This document shows positions 6,308 through 8,944 of a DNA stretch of 8,944 nucleotides, in pieces. Numbering within the stretch: position 1 is the first letter of the stretch; the number at the start of each line of letters is the position of its first letter. A program made the position numbers and the translations under genes. Location of the stretch: positions 1 through 8,944 of the forward strand of contig DATGEP010000378.1 of assembly GCA_035310125.1 (NCBI GenBank), read 5' to 3'. This stretch comes from DATGEP01 sp035310125 (GTDB taxonomy: Bacteria > Chloroflexota > Ktedonobacteria > Ktedonobacterales > JADMIN01). Under the pieces are notes generated by a model. It was not told where the DNA came from, ran no database searches, and saw only the letters and a program-made list of their open reading frames with translations.

Positions 6308-8254
6308 TTATGGCGTCGCCGTCCCCGTCGCCCCTGGCGCGGGCGTGCCGCTCCCAAACAGCGGCGGACTCACCACGCTGAAGCTCGTCACGCTGACCGT
6401 GCTCTGCCCCGTATCCAGATACGTAATGCGCACTACATCTCCCGGCTGCACCAGCGGCAGCTCCGCGCTGACCGGCAGGCCCGCCTCGAAGATGCGCGCA
6501 TCACCGCTGAGCTGGAAGTAGTACACCGACGTCCCGTTCTGCACAGCGGAGCTAATCCGCGTCACCGTCCCCTGCGCCGCCACGGACTTGCCGGTGGATG
6601 TCACCGTCGCGGCGGAGCCATTATCCGCCAGCCATTGCGCATACGCGGCGAGCGCGTCGGCTTTGGTCGCGCGGAAGATGACATTGGCGCCGTTCAGGTG
6701 CTTCGCGTCCACCAGGCCAACGCCCTGGAAACTCTCGCCGTAGTCGTTCGCATGCACGAACGAGCACACCCACGTCGGCTCGCCGTAGATCTGGTAGAGC
6801 TGCACATTGGCGACATCGTAGTCACGAATATTGTTCGGGCTCGACTTGAATAACTCTTTGACCGTCGAGGTCACGCCGATGCCGGATAGCGGATAGAACC
6901 GGCCCGTGTTGCCGCGCGTGTCGAAGAGCACCACCCCCGTGCTGGACGTATCACTCGCGGCGCCGGAGGTCATCGGCACCAGCCAGACGGGCGCGTCCAC
7001 CGTGTCATACAGCAGCACCGGCTGATCGTTCTGATCCACCGCCGGCACCTGCTGCCCGGTGCCGGAGAGATTGATCCAGGGCGCGTGCTCGTACTTTCCC
7101 CACCACGTCAGATAGTCCGTCACGGTATCAGCGGGCAGAATGCGGTCCACCCACGACGGCACCTTCTCTGGCGCGTACTCCGCGACGCCGCCCGACTGCG
7201 GGTCCACCAGCAGCACACTCTTGACCACTTCGCCGGTGAAGCCGCGCGAAGGCTGCATCAGCGAGATTGTGTAAAACGGCTTCCACGAGTCGTCCACCTC
7301 CAGCGTCGGATCGGCCAGGTTGCCGTTGGTATATCCACTAAGGTAAACGTGGCGAATCAGTTCCTGGTTGAGGATCGCGCCGGGCAAATAACGCAGGTGA
7401 TACCCGGTATGCAGCACCGGCTGCACGTCGGGGTTCTCGGCGTCCACCGCGACATAGCCAGGGCTTTCCCAGTGTCCCAGATTGGCGAAGACGTTATTGT
7501 AGATCAGCGGTGCGATGTAGTAGAGATGCCCCCGGATGGATTGCAGCGTGTAATCGTGCAGATCGGTGTGATAGGTCGAGCCGAGGTTCTGGCCGCTGGC
7601 GGCGAGCACCTGCTGACCCAGGTACGCGGCGGTGCCGTGCGAGACGAGCACCATATGATTGATGTCCGTCGGCGGCAGCTGTGCCGAGGCCGGCTCAGTG
7701 ATGATGCGCGGAATGTCGGCCAGCGCCTTGGCGTTGGGATCGAACCACGTCGTGCTGATGGCGATAACGCCGTTCACGCCGATGGCGATGACGAACACGA
7801 GCGCGATGGCGATGACGCCAGCAATGCCGCTGGTATGCGGTGCCTGCCCGCCCATCCCCGTCGCGTCCACCACCTTCGCCCCGCTCCGTCCGGCTCGTAG
7901 CCCCTGTACGCGTCCGCGCCCATTGGCAAATGCCGTGCCCGCCGTCATCTCCTCCGAGAGCACATTCAGCGCGCCCCGCAACCGCGAGAAGCTGCCTCCG
8001 GAGAGCGCCAGCACGCCCGACAGCAGCAGCGACCAGAGCAGCCACTGCCCGCCCCAGTATGGCCCGGTCAGCGCGGGCGTCCCGAAGTACAGCACCACCA
8101 GATCGAAGAGAAAATTGGCGATCCAGAGTACCGCTGCCCACCGCGCCACCGCGCGCGGCGTGGGGTGCGCGCTCCGCGCCGTCAGATACACCAGACCCAC
8201 GAGCAGACCCGTAACGATGCTCGCGCCCAGCGCGGCGAGCCAGACGATGATCAT
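6308..8254 (-). CDS. Large uncharacterised multi-pass membrane protein with exported domain and C-terminal OB-like domain
   Basis: This gene encodes a 648-residue protein of unknown function. Membrane segments are predicted at about 2-25, 38-57, 69-86 and 143-168, followed by a large, probably exported, region (170-630). Landmarks are HLYYIAPLIYNN (243-254), SPGYVAVDAENPD (264-276), FTGEVVKSVLLVDPQSG (339-355), VPSWVDRILP (365-374) and GVVLFDTRG (440-448). These resemble, from memory, large unnamed membrane proteins of Firmicutes with the same order of motifs. Residues about 560-628 (QGTVTRISSAVQNG...YYFQLSGD...VQPGDVVRITYL) look like a small OB-type beta barrel. The protein ends in a Thr/Ala/Pro tail. 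ATG at 8254 is supported by GGGGGGAAG about seven bases upstream. It is the only gene transcribed leftward and converges on the antitoxin-like gene. No catalytic motif was recognised. Confidence 0.85.
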   Translation of the reverse strand: MIIVWLAALGASIVTGLLVGLVYLTARSAHPTPRAVARWAAVLWIANFLFDLVVLYFGTPALTGPYWGGQWLLWSLLLSGVLALSGGSFSRLRGALNVLSEEMTAGTAFANGRGRVQGLRAGRSGAKVVDATGMGGQAPHTSGIAGVIAIALVFVIAIGVNGVIAISTTWFDPNAKALADIPRIITEPASAQLPPTDINHMVLVSHGTAAYLGQQVLAASGQNLGSTYHTDLHDYTLQSIRGHLYYIAPLIYNNVFANLGHWESPGYVAVDAENPDVQPVLHTGYHLRYLPGAILNQELIRHVYLSGYTNGNLADPTLEVDDSWKPFYTISLMQPSRGFTGEVVKSVLLVDPQSGGVAEYAPEKVPSWVDRILPADTVTDYLTWWGKYEHAPWINLSGTGQQVPAVDQNDQPVLLYDTVDAPVWLVPMTSGAASDTSSTGVVLFDTRGNTGRFYPLSGIGVTSTVKELFKSSPNNIRDYDVANVQLYQIYGEPTWVCSFVHANDYGESFQGVGLVDAKHLNGANVIFRATKADALAAYAQWLADNGSAATVTSTGKSVAAQGTVTRISSAVQNGTSVYYFQLSGDARIFEAGLPVSAELPLVQPGDVVRITYLDTGQSTVSVTSFSVVSPPLFGSGTPAPGATGTATP

Positions 8255-8327
8255 AGAGGCTTCCCCCCGGAACGGCGGCGCTGTGGCGGCATACGCAGGT
8301 CAAGAGATACTGCCTGTCGCCACCTCA

Positions 8328-8336
8328 AGCATAGCA
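8328..8336 (-). promoter_or_regulatory. Extended -10 promoter element for the leftward membrane-protein gene
   Basis: On the minus strand the sequence reads TGC-TATGCT, an extended -10 with four of six hexamer matches. An overlapping alternative TATGCT sits five bases further upstream. It would give a leader of about 65 bases. No -35 was recognised. Confidence 0.35.
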
Positions 8337-8418
8337 TACGCGATGATCCCCGTTGAGCTATGCGCTCCCTCAGGCTTCCTTCACGTATCGGGGGCAACAC
8401 ACGACGGCGCGGCACCCT

Positions 8419-8451
8419 GGCCGGCAGGGGCCTGGCGTGTGCCCGCCGGCC
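8419..8451. other. Strong GC-rich hairpin
   Basis: Stem GGCCGGC (8419-8425) pairs perfectly with GCCGGCC (8445-8451). After a two-base bulge (AG), GGGC (8428-8431) pairs with GCCC (8441-8444), leaving a 9-base loop. No T-run follows on either strand, so it is not a standard intrinsic terminator. It may be an RNA structure or a factor-dependent stop for transcription entering from the right. Confidence 0.5.
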
Positions 8452-8533
8452 CGTCGCGCAATCCTCCGTTTTGATGGCACCCTCCCCGTTCTACCCCGCG
8501 ATACCTCGTCCTGCGCCGCATCTCCCGTCCGTG

Positions 8534-8551
8534 CCTGACCGCACCTGACCG
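8534..8551. repeat. Short direct repeat CCTGACCG x2
   Basis: CCTGACCG occurs at 8534-8541 and 8544-8551, a spacing of 10 bases that places both copies on the same face of the helix. It lies 19 bases before the inverted repeat at 8570 and could be part of one regulatory site. No regulator is identified. Confidence 0.4.
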
Positions 8552-8569
8552 TTTCGCGTTCCGCGCGCC

Positions 8570-8598
8570 GGTGATACCCTTCCAGGTAGAGTATCACC
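8570..8598. repeat. Perfect 8-base inverted repeat (possible operator or hairpin)
   Basis: GGTGATAC (8570-8577) and GTATCACC (8591-8598) are exact reverse complements separated by 13 bases. The arm centres are 21 bases apart, about two helical turns, which suits a dimeric regulator; alternatively it folds as an RNA hairpin. It is AT-richer than its surroundings. No adjacent gene start is seen, so its target is unclear. Confidence 0.45.
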
Positions 8599-8726
8599 TA
8601 ACGATCAGAGAGCATGTTGCCATGTCACCATTCCATCTGGCTCCAACCCTGAAACGTGCCCCTCCTTCTGTCGCGCGCTCACATGCAACCTGCCAGACTC
8701 CCGTTCTCCACAAACACCTCCGGGTG

Positions 8727-8944
8727 CCGGCAACCCTATCGCGCACTGTGACAAAATCGGCAACCGCACACCAATTTGCGGCAGAATCGGCAACCGCCGC
8801 CGCCAATCTTCCTCCGTGCCGCTCCGTGTGTTCCGTGGTGAAATCTCATTTTCCGGCAGAATCGGCAACCGGCGCAACGCGCGCATCTCACATTCCGGCA
8901 AAAACGGCAACCGCTTCTACCGCAAAACGCGAATTCCGGCAGAA
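8727..8944. repeat. Cluster of interspersed CCGGCAGAATCGGCAACCG-like repeats
   Basis: The core CGGCAACC occurs at 8727-8736, 8757-8766, 8787-8796, 8862-8871 and 8904-8913 (coordinates include one flanking base each side). From the third copy on it is preceded by GGCAGAAT or GGCAAAAA, with ATTCCGG or TTTCCGG before that in the last copies. A sixth, cut copy (TTCCGGCAGAA) ends at the window edge. Core spacing is 30, 30, 75 and 42 bases, and the last two unit starts are about 41 apart. The spacing is too irregular and the unit too short for CRISPR. The array probably continues to the right. Function unknown. Confidence 0.7.
8811..8837. repeat. Near-tandem (C/T)TCCGTG repeat, about 10-base period
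   Basis: TCCGTG recurs three times (about 8813, 8823 and 8832) between the third and fourth copies of the larger interspersed repeat, followed by GTGAAAT. It fills most of the extra spacing there, as if inserted or expanded within the repeat cluster. Confidence 0.4.

Larger units (their letters stand above)
8255..8944. other. 690-base apparently non-coding region
   Basis: No frame here shows a plausible start with a ribosome site or recognisable protein features. Short open frames on both strands are explained by high GC; the minus-strand one at 8605-8910 only re-reads the interspersed repeats as RLPILPE-like peptides. The region holds the leftward promoter, a hairpin, short direct and inverted repeats and the repeat cluster at its right end, listed separately. 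From about 8599 to 8720 nothing was recognised. Confidence 0.6.

Noticed and set aside
7085..8474. Plus-strand open frames opposite the membrane protein
   Set aside because: They are Arg/Pro-rich shadows of a gene with clear membrane helices and a ribosome site on the other strand.
8605..8910. Minus-strand protein with RLPILPE repeats
   Set aside because: The peptide repeats simply translate the DNA repeat; there is no ribosome site or other protein feature.
8727..8944. CRISPR array
   Set aside because: The unit is short and imperfect, spacing is 30/30/75/42, and no cas gene is in the window.
8704..8944. Replication origin (DnaA-box-like nonamer plus repeats, replication genes in window)
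   Set aside because: Only one imperfect DnaA box, no AT-rich unwinding stretch, and the helicase operon is over 4 kb away; kept only as a note.

Overview
The window is GC-rich and comes from a bacterial chromosome, most likely a Chloroflexota member and possibly Ktedonobacteria-like. This placement is an inference from the style of the proteins: an intein-containing DnaB, a DnaD-domain primosome protein, a zinc-finger DnaC/DnaI-type loader, and extracellular proteins with Thr/Ala/Pro linkers. No rRNA or other phylogenetic marker confirms it.

Left half (1-4193, + strand) is a replication-initiation operon. The 3' part of dnaB enters at the left edge. Its Walker A P-loop is split by a 420-residue intein (27-1286) that carries a LAGLIDADG homing endonuclease with both catalytic acids. 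A DnaD-domain protein follows after 20 bases, and a DnaC/DnaI-like AAA+ helicase loader overlaps the end of that gene. Replicative helicase, primosome protein and loader are therefore co-transcribed, and helicase ATPase activity should depend on protein splicing.

Middle (4194-6035, + strand) holds two independently promoted genes, each with an extended -10 of the form TGN-TACA-T. One encodes a single-pass membrane protein with a secreted beta-sandwich-like domain flanked by Thr/Ala/Pro linkers. The other encodes a 102-residue ribbon-helix-helix antitoxin-like protein whose expected downstream toxin is absent.

Between 6036 and 6308 the minus strand carries a decayed HINT-domain fragment, interrupted by a TAG where the family has Trp. 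It is therefore the second HINT-fold sequence in the window. It looks like the pretoxin-HINT type rather than a copy of the dnaB intein. It lies just past the stop of the next gene, in a different frame that also reads as a Thr/Ala/Pro linker.

The right half (6308-8254, - strand) is a 648-residue uncharacterised membrane protein with four predicted N-terminal membrane segments, a large exported domain and a terminal OB-like domain. The last 690 bases (8255-8944) appear non-coding. They hold a likely promoter, a strong GC hairpin, a 10-base-period direct repeat, an 8-base perfect inverted repeat, and a cluster of interspersed copies of a CCGGCAGAATCGGCAACCG-like motif that runs off the right edge.
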